Shown piece after piece: positions 22,312 through 34,793 of a DNA stretch of 64,000 bases. A program made the position numbers and the translations under genes. Position 1 is the stretch's first letter; each line of letters starts with the position of its first letter. The notes under the pieces were generated by a model. That model saw only the letters and a program-made list of their open reading frames with translations. It was not told where the DNA came from and searched no databases. This stretch comes from Hippopus hippopus (lineage: Eukaryota; Mollusca; Bivalvia; Cardiida; Cardiidae), in the NCBI GenBank assembly GCA_946811185.2, contig OX328101.1, forward strand, positions 23,668,122-23,732,121. The letters run 5' to 3'.

Positions 22312-22532
22312 GACATTTTAAAATTGCCTAAATTGAAAGAGGTATTTGCAGATGAAAAATTAAATGTGTCTTAAAGGATGCAATTTCTTTTACAATTAAT
22401 TTGAAACACTGTGGGAAAAGGAGAAAATGCTGGTTTACTGGTTACCAGCATTTTTCTCCTTTTCCAACAGTGTTTTTGAGAATGCTTTTCCTCTGATTCG
22501 TTAAAACTCGAAATTGTTCGATAAAGGATTAA
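22312..22532 (-). mobile_element. Family A element
   Basis: Starts ACGACATTTTAAAATTGCCT; centre carries a duplicated GCTGGTTTACTGGTTACCAGC; ends GATAAAGGATTAA. Confidence 0.8.
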
Positions 22533-22539
22533 GGCTTAA

Positions 22540-23060
22540 TACTCACAGATGATTTCATGAAAGAAAAAAAAATCTGATTGAGAACCTGATTGAGAAATAG
22601 CTCGTTACGAGAAATAAATCTTTGCGCTAAAAAAAAAAAGTCGTTTGTGACATGTGACTCAAGTTAAACCTCAGCGTGCAATAAAAATGAAAACAGATAT
22701 TTTCTGTAAATGCTGTCATGCCTCCTTTCAGTTCGTACTATTGAATTGTTTAGATGCAGGCCGGTTTATGAATGAGACTAAGATAACTACTTTAACTTTT
22801 ACTGACTCAATATTACAGGATGGAAATTTGTCCGTAACTTTCTTCAGCCCAGAACACCTACACTGCCCATCCCCCGTCACTGAGAGCCCGTCCACAGTGA
22901 GAGAAATCTAGAAAAAAATTGTAATATGGCGTCAAAAATGCCCCAAGGTCCTATCTTTAGCGGGTAATCACAAAGTAACAAGTCAAAATGAGTGCGAAAC
23001 ATCCCGTTGCAAATAAGTTGCCCTCGAAAAAAAAAAATCTCGTTACCTCTTTTCTGAATA
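22540..23060. other. No supported feature
   Basis: Contains an 85-codon open frame (22654-22911, plus) of mixed composition that I do not recognise; no splice context. Confidence 0.3.
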
Positions 23061-23063
23061 TTC

Positions 23064-23228
23064 AGGGCCCGTATCCTCCAACCGTTCTTAGTTTCAATGT
23101 TAGTCTTATTCTAGATTTAGAAAGTAACAAATTGGTTTAGCCAATCAAAAGTTGCGTTATTTTCAAATTTAGAAATCTATGAGAACAAGACAAAGAATGT
23201 TCTTTAGAATGGTTGGTGAATATGGATT
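23064..23228. mobile_element. Family F inverted-repeat element
   Basis: Ends GGGCCCGTATCCTCCAACCG and AGAATGGTTGGTGAATATGG; interior GTAACAAATTGGTTTAGCCA. Related copies at about 28972-29142 and 46100-46255. Confidence 0.7.
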
Positions 23229-23416
23229 TAGGGATCAATTCCTTTGTCAGTTTGACAGTCTCACCATACATCCTGCAGAATTTTTATTTACTTTTTGAAA
23301 AACAACATAGAAAAAGAAGAATTTTCTCTTTTGGAGCAATTTTTCTTTTTGCCACTATGTTTTCACATACATTTAGTATTCTTAGTCTTTTTCTAACAAT
23401 TTTGTTTTAAATTGAC

Positions 23417-23596
23417 TTAACCCTTGCTCTGTTAACTTTTTGTTTCCAAGACCTTGGAAAAAGAAGCTTTTGAAAAAAATTTGTTTACGACCCTTTCAAA
23501 GCCAAATCCCGTTCTTGTAGCCTCATTTAATTTGACATCTGCAAGTGATATTAACTTAGACAAGACTAAAATTTTGTCCTCTTGTAAAGGGTTATA
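23417..23596 (+). mobile_element. Family A element lacking its hairpin
   Basis: TTAACCCTTGCTCTGTTAAC start, GAAGCTTTTGAAAA, then directly GACCCTTTCAAAGCC: the palindrome itself is deleted while both flanks remain. Confidence 0.75.
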
Positions 23597-23629
23597 CATC
23601 TTGTTAATCCCTTTCAGTGCCATTGGCGA

Positions 23630-23718
23630 AAATAAGGGCTTTTTTGACAGCCACAGATCAAGATCAGAGTGCATAGAATGAGCAGTCTAATCTTGGATCC
23701 ATACCTTCCGTTTGTTCA
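23630..23718 (+). mobile_element. Family B variant core
   Basis: GACAGCCACAGATCAAGATC with partner AATCTTGGATCCATACCTTC; diverged. Confidence 0.6.
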
Positions 23719-23797
23719 GTAAAGTCTTTAAGATATGCATTAGTAAATCATTCCAAGTTTCAGTATTTTCAGCATTCGACAGAGGTCGAATTTATAT

Positions 23798-24068
23798 ATG
23801 AGCCATGCTCCGTGAAAAGGTGGCTTAATACATCTGCAAAAAGTATCGACCCAGGTCAGCCTGCGCAGTCCGCGCAGGCTGACCTGGGCCGAAACTTTTC
23901 GCTATTGGTCAATTTTTCTGTATGTCAAAGGACCAGTGTATCTCATGAACCTGTGGGTTGCTATACAAAATGGATTTCATGGATCCATTATTTTGTGATA
24001 ACTTACTAGGTATCATGGATCACGAAGATGCATTAAGCTCCCTTTTGCCAGAGCATGGCTCATATACA
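23798..24068. mobile_element. Family C element, reference copy
   Basis: 271 bp, ends TATATGAGCCATGCTC and GAGCATGGCTCATATA. Inner perfect hairpin CCAGGTCAGCCTGCGCAGTC with CGCGCAGGCTGACCTGG (23850-23888). The other arm contains TGGATCCATTATTTTGTGAT and GATGCATTAAGC. Confidence 0.85.
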
Positions 24069-24093
24069 TATATGGTTCCAAAAGAGTTAATCC

Positions 24094-24297
24094 TTAACCT
24101 GCTAAATAAATGAAATGAAACTTTCAAGCCGATAGTAAAAAACCAAATATTGTTATTTTAAAGATACATTTTGGGGAAAAATATCTCCATGTCGGACAGT
24201 GTAGATCCAAGATCAGACTGCACGTTCTGTGCAGTCTGATCTTGATCTACACTCTCCGCAAAAGGTCCCCAAGTCGCGCTCAGCAGCCTAAGAGTTA
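24094..24297 (-). mobile_element. Family B element, full length reversed
   Basis: TTAACCTGCTAAATAAATGA start, core CGGACAGTGTAGATCCAAGA to GATCTACACTCTCCGC, end CAGCCTAAGAGTTA. Confidence 0.85.
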
Positions 24298-24529
24298 CGT
24301 CCCTTTTAATTTATTCATAATTGCCTCTTTGGGTTCATTGACAGCAATTTTCTTACATAACGACTCACAAAGTTGTTAGAAAGGAAAGACGGCTAACTAT
24401 TTATACCACCTTTACAATAACGATTTCTCACACAAGCAGTGAAATTGTCCAGAAACTACCAGATAATATTTGAGAATTAACTCTACGGTCAAACTGTGGG
24501 ATTTTAACGCTTCCCAAAAAATGCTGCGT

Positions 24530-24705
24530 CTTTACGACAATAATGAGAAAGGTATCTGTATATATTATTTAAAAAGGGGAAAATGCTGGTTGCCAGCATT
24601 GTCTCCTCTTTCAATAATGTTTTCTACCCTTTCAAAGAAAAATCCCCCATCTGAGCCATACCAGTATTTGATTTGTTGTCTACAAATCCTTTCAATTAGG
24701 AGAAG
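24530..24705 (+). mobile_element. Family A element, diverged
   Basis: GGGGAAAATGCTGGTTGCCA centre; TTCTACCCTTTCAAAG and TTTGTTGTCTACAAATCCTT right arm. Confidence 0.65.
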
Positions 24706-24898
24706 CCTACAGAAGCTGGAAGTCTAGCAAAGAATTAACAGTTGAACAAAACATAAGAAATCAGAGAGACAGAGTTCAAATTTAAGATTGTCACGTTTTT
24801 GTTCTGTAGATGTGAAATATTAGTGTTTAGTGTAATATTCCATCCATATTCATCAATGGAGCTGGATTTATACAGTAAGTATGAGTACAGTGCCATTC

Positions 24899-25296
24899 AA
24901 GTTGTTTGGCGACTTCTTGCATTGTAGTATCTCCTCGACTTTCTATTGGTCCACGATAGTCAAGTGATTTGATTACACGTGGTGGGTACTTAGAAAAGAA
25001 ACACAAATCCTATTTGTGACGTCATAGAATTGTTCATTCGTCCCCTTCAAACTTCCAATCGTCTGTAAGAAACAGACTCCTCCGAAACACAGAAAGTCAC
25101 TGGCGACTTCTTCTATTGCTCCTAGAGTTTCTATTTGTGTGTCACAGTCACATGACTAAATGACGTAATGACATGTGTCGGGTGTTCCCGGAAGCAACAC
25201 AAATTTATACTCTCTGTGATGTCTTGATTTTTCTAGTTCAAACTCATTTACAGTCAGTTTGAATCAAGAAACCTCCAAAACCACACCTGCACGTCT
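24899..25296 (-). other. tll: Probable tll 3' UTR with a diverged tandem duplication
   Basis: The first 400 bp after the stop hold no TTAA hairpin elements, unlike most of the window. Two similar blocks, about 24905-25060 and 25098-25258, share GGCGACTTCTT, a TTTCTATT segment, a GACGT/TGACGTCAT region, AACACAAAT and a TTCAAACT end. The polyadenylation site is unclear; an AATAAA on the minus strand occurs only at 24310-24315. Confidence 0.45.
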
Positions 25297-25604
25297 TCAA
25301 AAGTCATTTGACTTAAACATATCGATCAGTAGTCTTTCTATTGGTATATTTCCAATCGTTTTACGGAAGAACAACTCCTCAATAGTCGACCCACTGACTG
25401 TCTTTAATGTTGGCAATAAAAGCAGAAGCTTTCCAAATCTGAATGGTTGGGTGGGGTAAGTGGTTTGGATATATTTACTCAGAGTCATTTGTGCTTGATC
25501 CTGTAATGTAGCCACGGTGTGAAAGTCACGTAAACTTTTCATTTCCGGTGATGATGGTGACGACGACGAGGATGATGACGATGATGGCGATGAATTTGGG
25601 AGCA
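25297..25604 (-). CDS. tll: tll coding exon 8, end of ligand-binding domain
   Basis: This 308-nt exon encodes residues 304-405 and the stop. After a Ser/Pro-only stretch (308-323) it runs [50 protein letters not shown] and [14 protein letters not shown]. These are helices 9-12 of TLX, ending as family members do with a hydrophobic residue after S-x-D. The Ser stretch of nine codons in a row (all TCN) is absent from vertebrate TLX. The acceptor is TTGTATTTCAG. Confidence 0.96.
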
Positions 25605-28600
25605 CTGAAATACAAAAAAAAAATACTTATAAATGTAATATTGCATAGCAATCTCATCATTAGATTAAACACATAATTCTTTTTATTTGTTTCACAGTCG
25701 GGGTTTAGTTACAGAATTAAAACCCTTTGCAAAGCAAAGCAATCCCGTTTCTGCATGATCCTGACGCAGGTGGTATTTTAAAACATCGTGGGAATAGAAG
25801 AAAATGCTGGTAACCAGCATTTTCTTCTTTTCCCACGATGTTTTTCAAAAGCCGTCTCCCTTAAGATCGGACGAACATAAAATCTTTCATTCCAGTGTTA
25901 AGTGTTAATTTTAATCAAACACCTGGCATTCAACTATATAAAAAAAAGTCACATGCCTTTAATAGTCCATATTTATCAAAAGGTACCCTTTGTATGATTT
26001 TGAAATGTGAAACATATTTTTCAATCAAGAATTGAACACATTATCACACGCTTTGTAGCAAACACTTCTGTATAAAAAAGATGTGGGGAAAAGCGAAATC
26101 GCATGTACGAGCAATGACTCCTTTCTTTCCGCGAGGTTTTCTCTGGTATTCGTGAACTTAGATTTCACACTAATTCATGTTGATTTTCAATACTGAACAT
26201 AACTTTTTTAAAAAATAAAATCGTATGCTGCAAATTTCTTTCAATTTGCTATGAGATAAGAAAAAATGAAAAAATATCGGCTTGGTTAAGAAAACAACAT
26301 ACATATTTTTTGTACAATATATTTGTTCAGAGTGAACATAGACTTTGCTAGTTGCAAGCAATTTCTCCACTTTGCACTTTGTTTTCAAAGTTGGTCTGTT
26401 GCAGTACAAAAAAAAAACCATCTCCAGCAAAATGTAAATAAATCAATGCGTGTGGTGGATGAACATTCCTAAATGTTTTCTGTTTGTACATCGCTAGTTA
26501 GTGTAAAGGGACATGGTATTCCCAGAACGTGCCGTTCCACCACTAAGTCACATTCGTCTGCAGATGTTTCGGCTGATAAATGATTGTTCACTCTTTACCA
26601 GACGACAAAATTTAAGACTCGTCCAAAATGAAAGCATTTGCAGACGACAATTAAAATGGGGCTTAAATGATGAAATTTGTCACGGAAAGGATAGAAAACA
26701 CCGTGCGAAAAGGAGAAAATGCTGGTTACCAGCATTTTCTCCTTTTCCCACGATGTTTTCAAAAGGTTTTTACTTCAGAACCCGAGCTTGCTTGGCAAAG
26801 GGTAAATACTCATAACCTCTCATCTTATATAATATAATGCATTTTATCACAGCACAAGTTTTTTTTCCGTTTTATAGATTTTTAAAACCCATTCACCTTT
26901 TTTTTTAAGCAGACAAATTGTTACTTCTTGCTGCTGATCACTTTTGAAAACATTGAGGCAAAATGGAGAAACTGCTCGTCAGAAGTTTTTTTTTTTTTTG
27001 TCACAGTGTAGCATTTGTATTCATATATTCAAGTTTAATTCTTGTTAACCATCCATGTTTTAGATCTACTGCGAAGGATTTCTTTGATAATCATCTGCCC
27101 AAATAAGCCTTGTTTTTTTTTTAAAATGACTAAATCGTTTGAAAGAGTTGGCGGCTGGCAGAAACTAAGCCAAAATCTATCCAAGACTTTGCGATTTGGT
27201 ATCAAACCAATATGCGGAAAACTAACCTGTTTTGAACAGAACTATTCCTTTTAAACAAGCATATTCTGTGGCGTCCACCTGTAAACTCTTAAATTTGGCG
27301 ATGATTTCATTTAGAGCTCGAATCTCTGCTAGAACACCGGCAGCTTTCTCAGACGGTGTTCCTTCACTGTTCAGACCTGAAGTGAGATGAAAAGAGATTT
27401 TTATTGTCTGCAACAGAATATATGAGCAATGCCCTGTGAAAATGAGGTTTTAAGGCATCGGCAAACAGTATCGACACAACTCAGCCTGCGCAGTCCGCGC
27501 AGGCTGACTTGGGCGATACATTTTGCTTTTGGTAAGTTGTTTGCATCTCCAAGAACTATTCTACCCTATGACTCTATGGTTGTAAAACAAAATATATATT
27601 CTTTTTTATGGATCCTTAAGTATGTGATGAATGCTTGGTATAATGCCTCACACAGATGCATTAAACCTTGTCAGAGCATGGCTCACATATACTCGTACCG
27701 TTGTTTGAGCTGTATTAAAGACTGGCAGTTCCCAAAATAAGCAATATCACAAACGTTTCTGCATGAGTTCATGAATTCGTATTAAACCTTTACAACACAA
27801 ACACGAGTTTTAACGATCCTGAGAAAGAAGCCTTTCGAAAACACAGTGGAAAAAGGGGAAATTGCTGTTAAGTGGCATTTATTTCCCTTTTTTTCACAAT
27901 GTCTTCTACACTTCCAAAGGGCAAATTCCTTGATTTGAGACACATATGATAAGTCGTCGGTAAATGCTTTCAAATTTGGACTAGTCTAACATTTTATCGT
28001 TTCGTAAAGAGCCAAACCTTCTAACAAGGATGTTTTCAAAGACATCTGCTACAGATTTGTTGGGGGTGGGGGTGGGATTAGTAGGGAGGGGGTCGATTTA
28101 GTAAGTTGATAAAAGAAATACGGTAATTCGATACAGTCAAGCCACGATGACTTTCAGCCGTAAGTATGTTGAATTTTCCCAGTTTTAAGTGTGAACCTAT
28201 ACCGTAAAGTAAATATCGAAAATATGAAGTCATAAAGCCATTGCCTTTCACTTGTTAAACCATGTTTACCGAAGAAATTAGACAGTTCATTTATTGGGCT
28301 TCGACATTTAACACTGTCATCGCCATAGGTGAAAAATGGGCTGCTTTTGCGGACGGCATAGATCAAAATCAGACTGCACAGAACGTGCAGTCTGATCTTG
28401 GATCTATGACGTCCGCTTGTCACGTCAAGCCAACAGGATTAAGAACCATTTTGAATTTCAGTGGATTGTATTTTGAGCCGTTGATAGAAGTCGAGTTTAC
28501 ATGGTTTCGTGCTGAAAGAGTTAACGCATATCCTGCTAAATAAGTGAAATGAAACTTTTAAGCCGGTAATAAAAATCCAAACTCTGCTATTTCAAAGGAA

Positions 28601-31600
28601 ATTCTATGGGGAAACTATGTCCTTATCGGACAGTGTGGATCCAAGATCAGACTGCACGTTCTGTGCAGTCTGATCTTGATCTACACTGTCCGCAAAAGGT
28701 CTGTAAGTCGCGCTTAACAGCCTAAGAGTTAGGTAAGAACAGTAGACTACAATCACGACTCTTTATGCATCTGCAATAGATGATTTAGAAAAAGTTATGG
28801 GAAAGTAAGCAGTGGCTTTATGCGTGTTTATACAAAAGTTTCCCTCTTTTTTTCCAACAAAATTTCGGTATTATTTAAACAGAGCATTTCTGTTCATTAT
28901 GCAATAATTTCTCGTTTGTGGAAATTTTTACAAATTAGTAGTTATGTCCAAAAACATGCTGTATGGTATCCTGGGCCCTTAATTATCAACCAGTCTAAAC
29001 TAACATTCTCAGTGTTATTCTAGATGTAGAAAGTAACACCATTTGGTTTAGCTAATCAGAAATTGTGTTACTTTGAAATTCTGAAAATTTTTGAGAATTA
29101 GACTAAGAATCTTATTATGAGTGGTTTCTAAATACGGGCCATGTAGGCCGTGTTTGCACTTTACAATATCTAAACCTTTCGAAAAAAAAAAAACCACACA
29201 AACATTTAACATGACATGTGTCTATATACATAGAATAAATCGTGTCTGTAAAAGAAGCGATTAATGCTATTTTAAAAGTTTGACGAGTCCCATGTGGGAA
29301 CTGCACATTTGTTCAGGGTTCGCCATGGCACAAAGATTAGTGCTTTGGATTTACGAGTATAATCAGGAAATGCTGGTTCGGTCCAAGCTGGTTTTAGGAG
29401 GGTCCTTTAGTATAGTGCAAAAGCCTCAGTCTAACAGTACAGGTAAAACCCAAGAAAAAACATGAATAGGAGAACCATTGCATTGATATAGCTGCAATAC
29501 TTTTGAAAGCAGAGTAAACTTTGGTACCGTTGCTCCTTTACCACACAATCACGGTAAGACCCTTAGACTGAAGTCTTTTGAAAATATCGTTGAAAGAAAG
29601 AGAAAAATGCTGTGACCAGCGTTTTCTCCCTTTTCCACAAAGTTTTCTACCCTATCAAAAATAAATCCCCTGACGAGAGCCACGTTTAAAATATCGTGTG
29701 CAAATGCTCTCTGTATGGACAAGCCTAAAATTTTGTCGTTTGAGAAAGAGTTAAAATAAATGCACCCATTTTGTATCTAACCACACGGTGAATGACTTTA
29801 CAACTTTTACCTTTTTGATTCGTCATTCGAAAACGTACGTGTAAATTTGAAAGTAAACGGCGATTTCCGGGCTTAGGCCACTAACTTACTTGTGATAATC
29901 ACCCCCACCCAGTCCAGTTATTTACATGTGGACCGACACCGCACTTTGCGAGTCCATACAAAAATACTTTAGCCTCATTTTTATGCGTTTGTTACTTTAA
30001 ACGGTTGAAAATATATTTGTTTATCATGCTTAGTATTTCTCCATGACAAATGTATGATTGATTGTATTGGAGTTTAACAGCTTAGGTCATATCACGGCGG
30101 TCAGTGCACCTACGTATGTATTTCCTGGCTTTCTCACACCAGTACTGACACAGCTTTCTTTCGGAGTCACTGATTACTGTTCTAACATGCATCAGAGGCG
30201 AGAGGCGAAAAATCGTCGGGAAGAAGTTTGCCTCAACCGGGTTCTCCATGACAAATCTGTTTTTAAACTTGAAGACTGGCTCTTTGACACATTACCAAAC
30301 AACACAATTTTGGACCTTTCCAGATCTAAGGCATTTGCAAAAGACGAATCAAATATGGCTCAAATGGTGAAAATTGTCTTTGGGAGGGTAGAAAACGTTG
30401 TCGGAAAAGGAGAAAATGCTGGTTACCAGCATTTTCTCCTTTTCCCACAATGTTTTCAAAAGGCTTTGTTTCAGGTTGTGGTCATTAAACCTCGTCTATC
30501 CTTTGCCAGACAAGTCCTTTCTTTTTTAACGACGTATGGAAGAAAGCGTTTAGAAAACCTCGTGGGAAAAGGAGAAAATGTTGAGGTATAGCACAAAGTA
30601 AATGTAAGACTTACCGGCTGCGGTTAGAAGGGTCGATGCATCCAGTGGCAATTGAAACTGTGCTGCCCCGAGTACGAATAATTCTCGCCATGACTCTTCT
30701 AATAACGTGATTTGGTCTCTAAACGGGACACTTAAGAAAGCTGGTACATTTTTCGTCCATTTAATACTCATGAAGAGAAGCCGGGCAGCAGCCTCACAAA
30801 TCGCTTCCGGGTTACTAAAATAGGACTGGATCAGTTCATGTGGATACTGTAAGGAAAAGAGGCCATAGTTAGCTTCATACTGTAAAATTCTACTAAAATA
30901 GGAAAGACTGTTCATGTTTCTGCCGTAAAAAGTAGATCTAATTAGAGAATCTAAATTAAGAAAAGTTGTTTGACGAAGATTACTGTAAAGAAAAGTGACT
31001 ACTGTCAGTTTTATACTGCAATACTGAAAATGGGATTATCAGTCCATGTGGATACTGTAAATAGCATAACAGCGACTACAGCCAGTTCCATACAGTAAAT
31101 TTTATGTGAATAGAACGGGATACAAAATAGAACAGAGAATATATTCAGCTTCCTGCAGAGCCCCTAAAACAACATTTACTTTTAATGCATCTTTAAAAGA
31201 AAATAATTCGAAATTACAAAATGTTATATGGTACTTACGAAGAAATCAATTCGTACTACGAAATAATTATTTCGTAACCGCGGAATAATGTTTCGTATTT
31301 ATGAATTACATCTGGAAATTTACATCTATGTATACATATTTGTAGAATGTCACTTTTGATAGGGACTAGTTAGAAATTTTACACACCCATACTATAATTA
31401 TCTTTGTTCACTTACTCGTACATGTATATCCATTTACAAAAGCACACTACGAGTCACTGGCTTGTCTTTGTTTCGAACCAAAAGTGGGCTAAAATAGGTG
31501 CCACATTGAAGAAGCATTTTAAAAATTGGTTTTATTTTAAATCTAAAGACCAGTCATTAATTTGCTTATCTTAGAATTAACGTTGAGAATTGAAAATACG

Positions 31601-34600
31601 TGTATAATGGCTTGTCAGTATAGCCCTATGTTTCTAAGGTCTTACCTTTGGTGTTGGTTGACAAATTATTCCAGGTGAAGTTGGTGATGTTGGGGTCAAA
31701 GGGGATGCTACAGGGGTCAGAGGGGACGAGGGTGGGTCAACAGCACTAACGGTTACTCCATCATTCAATCGTTCGAATGTATAAAACCCTGGAATGTACG
31801 GCGCCGGGAATGGCGCAGTGCCGTACAGGGAATTCAGCTCGCTGGTCTCTTTTAGGTACATTGCGACTTGGCGCCGGATGGTCGAGTTTCTGGGTCCACG
31901 CTCGTGTTGCACAGCTGAAATGAAAAATTTTACCATATTTATCGTTAAATTGCTGATTAAAGTCAATGAAAGTTAGCAGTCAACAGTAAAACCCCATTTG
32001 TTGCGTTTCGAAGTTCTTTTCGCCGAGGAGAATAAAATTTAATCGTATCGGACAGTGTATATCAAAGATCAGATTACACGTTCTGTGCAGTCTGATCTTG
32101 ATCTAAAGTCTGCAATAGCGCACTGAGTCGTGATCAGACACCTAAAGATCGAGCATAAAGCCAAAAACCCTTTATAAAAGACCTAAATATTCTGATGCAA
32201 AAGCTGATTTGACCAGGGTGTCTTAAGCAATAGCGGTTAGAATAGCTCAACCATCAGGCACGTTGAGTGATGTCTGATTTTGCTCCACATTGTCAATGAA
32301 CGCGCTAAGTTGTTCATGTGTATATGCAGCTTTTAGAGATAAAAATTTGAAGCGTTGCCGAGCAATTCCAAGATTCATTTTCAATATATTCCTTCCAATT
32401 GCTGTATGGCATTTTTCAACCACTCTACCTAGCCAACTAACTTTGTACATTACTATTTAATCCGACAGTGTCCGTACCGTCTGATCATAGTCTGATCTCT
32501 TCGATAGTAAATTAGTGGCTATTGAAGTATCTTTGTGCCCATTTTAAACACAAGGTGAATCCTAAACAATGCTTGATTCCCTTGCTTTTTTCGATGTAGT
32601 TAAATAAAGGAAAAAGCTATCCAACTTTCATATCCTATATACATGTAATATCCAAACAATTACCGAAATGATGATAAAAATGAAATTGTCATGATTTTGA
32701 CTTTTCTGACATCGTAACAAGGTAATATCTTCACACCAGTCAAAATTGACGGGTAAATTATCAGCTCATTTCGCTTTTCATTCTTCTTTATATAATTTGA
32801 TGTTCAAATTTCAATAGAGACGTTAATATGTGCAATTTACATGTTGAAATTGCATACAATCATTTTATTTATTATTTCTTGACTTCGTGATTTTTCGTTT
32901 CCTTTTTTCTCTTCGATCGTAATTTGTGTATTCGGTGAATTGAAACAGTCCGATATAAAACCTTTTACCACTCACTCCCGAGTTTTAAGGGTCTTGAGGA
33001 AAAAGGCATTTGAAAACATTGTGGGAAAAGGAGAAAATGCTGGTAACCAGCATTTTCTCCATTCCCCACATTGTTTTCTACCCTTCCAAATGCGAATTTC
33101 AGTTTTTGAGTCATATTTAATTTGTCGTCTGCAACTGCTTTTATTTTTGACCTGTCTAAGATTTTGTCGTCTGGTAAAGAGTTAAGTGTAGAAAATTTCG
33201 CTATAGTGGGCAAACCAAACCCAATCTTCTGCCTGCTTAATTGAATTTGTAAATAGAGGCAAATCCACTCCGCTTGTTGCCTTGAAATCATGGATATATC
33301 TGCCAGACGACAAAATTTCATCCATATTGAAAGTACTGGCAGAAATTCAGAAAAATGGTCGAAAAAAAAATGGTATTATATTGTGATACTAATGTTTTTT
33401 GTTTTACTTTTATGTAGTCTTGTCCAGTCTAGTGTTTTTTTCACGACCCTGAGGTAGAAGGCTCTTTAAAACATTTTGGGAAAAGGAGAAAATGCTGATA
33501 ACCAGCATTTCCTCCTTTCCCCACCATGTTTTATACCCTTTCAAAGACAAATTCAACTTCTGAGTATCATTTTATTTTGTCGTCTGCAAATCCTTTCAAT
33601 TGCGATGAATCTAGAAATGTATCGTCTGGTTAAGAGTTCAGAAATGACGAAAGCTATTCTATCTAGCTTCTGATTTTGAAAAAGAATGAAGAAAATATAT
33701 TTAAAAAAGATAGACAGCGTGAATTTGCCAGCGAATGGACAGGGGCCCTTAAAATAACCATGTCTATATTTTTGACCAATCAAAAATTTCTATTTATTCA
33801 TTTGTTATCAATACCAAAAAGTAGGTCAAAAGCCAGCACATTCAGCTGAGCAAAAAAGAAGACCTACTGTGCAATGTGTTCACTATTTTTATAGCACCCT
33901 TGTCGTTTTTAGTCTTTAAACAGAGGATAGGTATGCTTCACAGACACAGGTCTGGTCTAACACTTCGCTTTAGGATACAGTGGGTACGACTTTTCATTAT
34001 TTCCTTCATGAAAGTATTTTAAACAAAGCGTATGAGTTTTCTGTGTTTGAAGCAGTTTTTAAAAAAAAAATTAACCATTTTGTCCCTTTCTTATTGTTAT
34101 TATTCTTTACTAAAGTTGGCTTGTTTACTTGTCGCTGCATAGTTGAGTACGAAGCTAAAAGGGTACTAAATGAGTGTCCAAATTAAGGAGAAAGGGGCAC
34201 ATTCAAAGAATACCGTATTAAAGAAGGGGGACGAAATGAGTTGGGTGCGAGTAAACATCCCATTAAACAAGCTACAATAGGGGATCTACCGATACTTAAA
34301 TATAACTTTTATATCAATTCTAACAGGGCACAATGATATGCACTTGACTCTCCGAGCTACATAAAGAGATCCAAAGAAAAATGACTTTAATGGAGGTTGG
34401 ACGCCCATAAATATTACACAGTACCCAAACAGAGCGCGTAAACTCTGTACCAAACGACAAAAATTGTCCTAATTCAAAGCTTTCGCATGCAATCAAATGT
34501 GACATAATCAATGGAATTCTTCTTTGAAAGGGTATGAATCAGGAGAAAATGTTGCTTGTCAGCATTTTCCCCTTTTATCACGATGTTTTTTTAAAAGCAT

Positions 34601-34759
34601 GGGCTTGCTTGTCAACGACAGAGTAGATCTCTGGTAAATAGCTCTGTTACATTAGATCAAAGAAATAAGAAGCTTGAAAATTATTAGAGTTTAAGAGATT
34701 CTCGCAGATGTGTACTGTTAATGGACAGTTAGATGGGGGAAAAAAAAATGTCAAAAAAT

Positions 34760-34793
<34 letters not shown>

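Noticed and set aside
24310..24315. AATAAA as the tll polyadenylation signal
   Set aside because: It lies nearly 1 kb beyond the stop and next to a family B element; without transcript data the choice would be arbitrary.
30058..30591. 177-codon open frame on the plus strand
   Set aside because: It runs through a SINE body and then family A hairpins in tll intron 6; the peptide [20 protein letters not shown] recurs from every family A copy.
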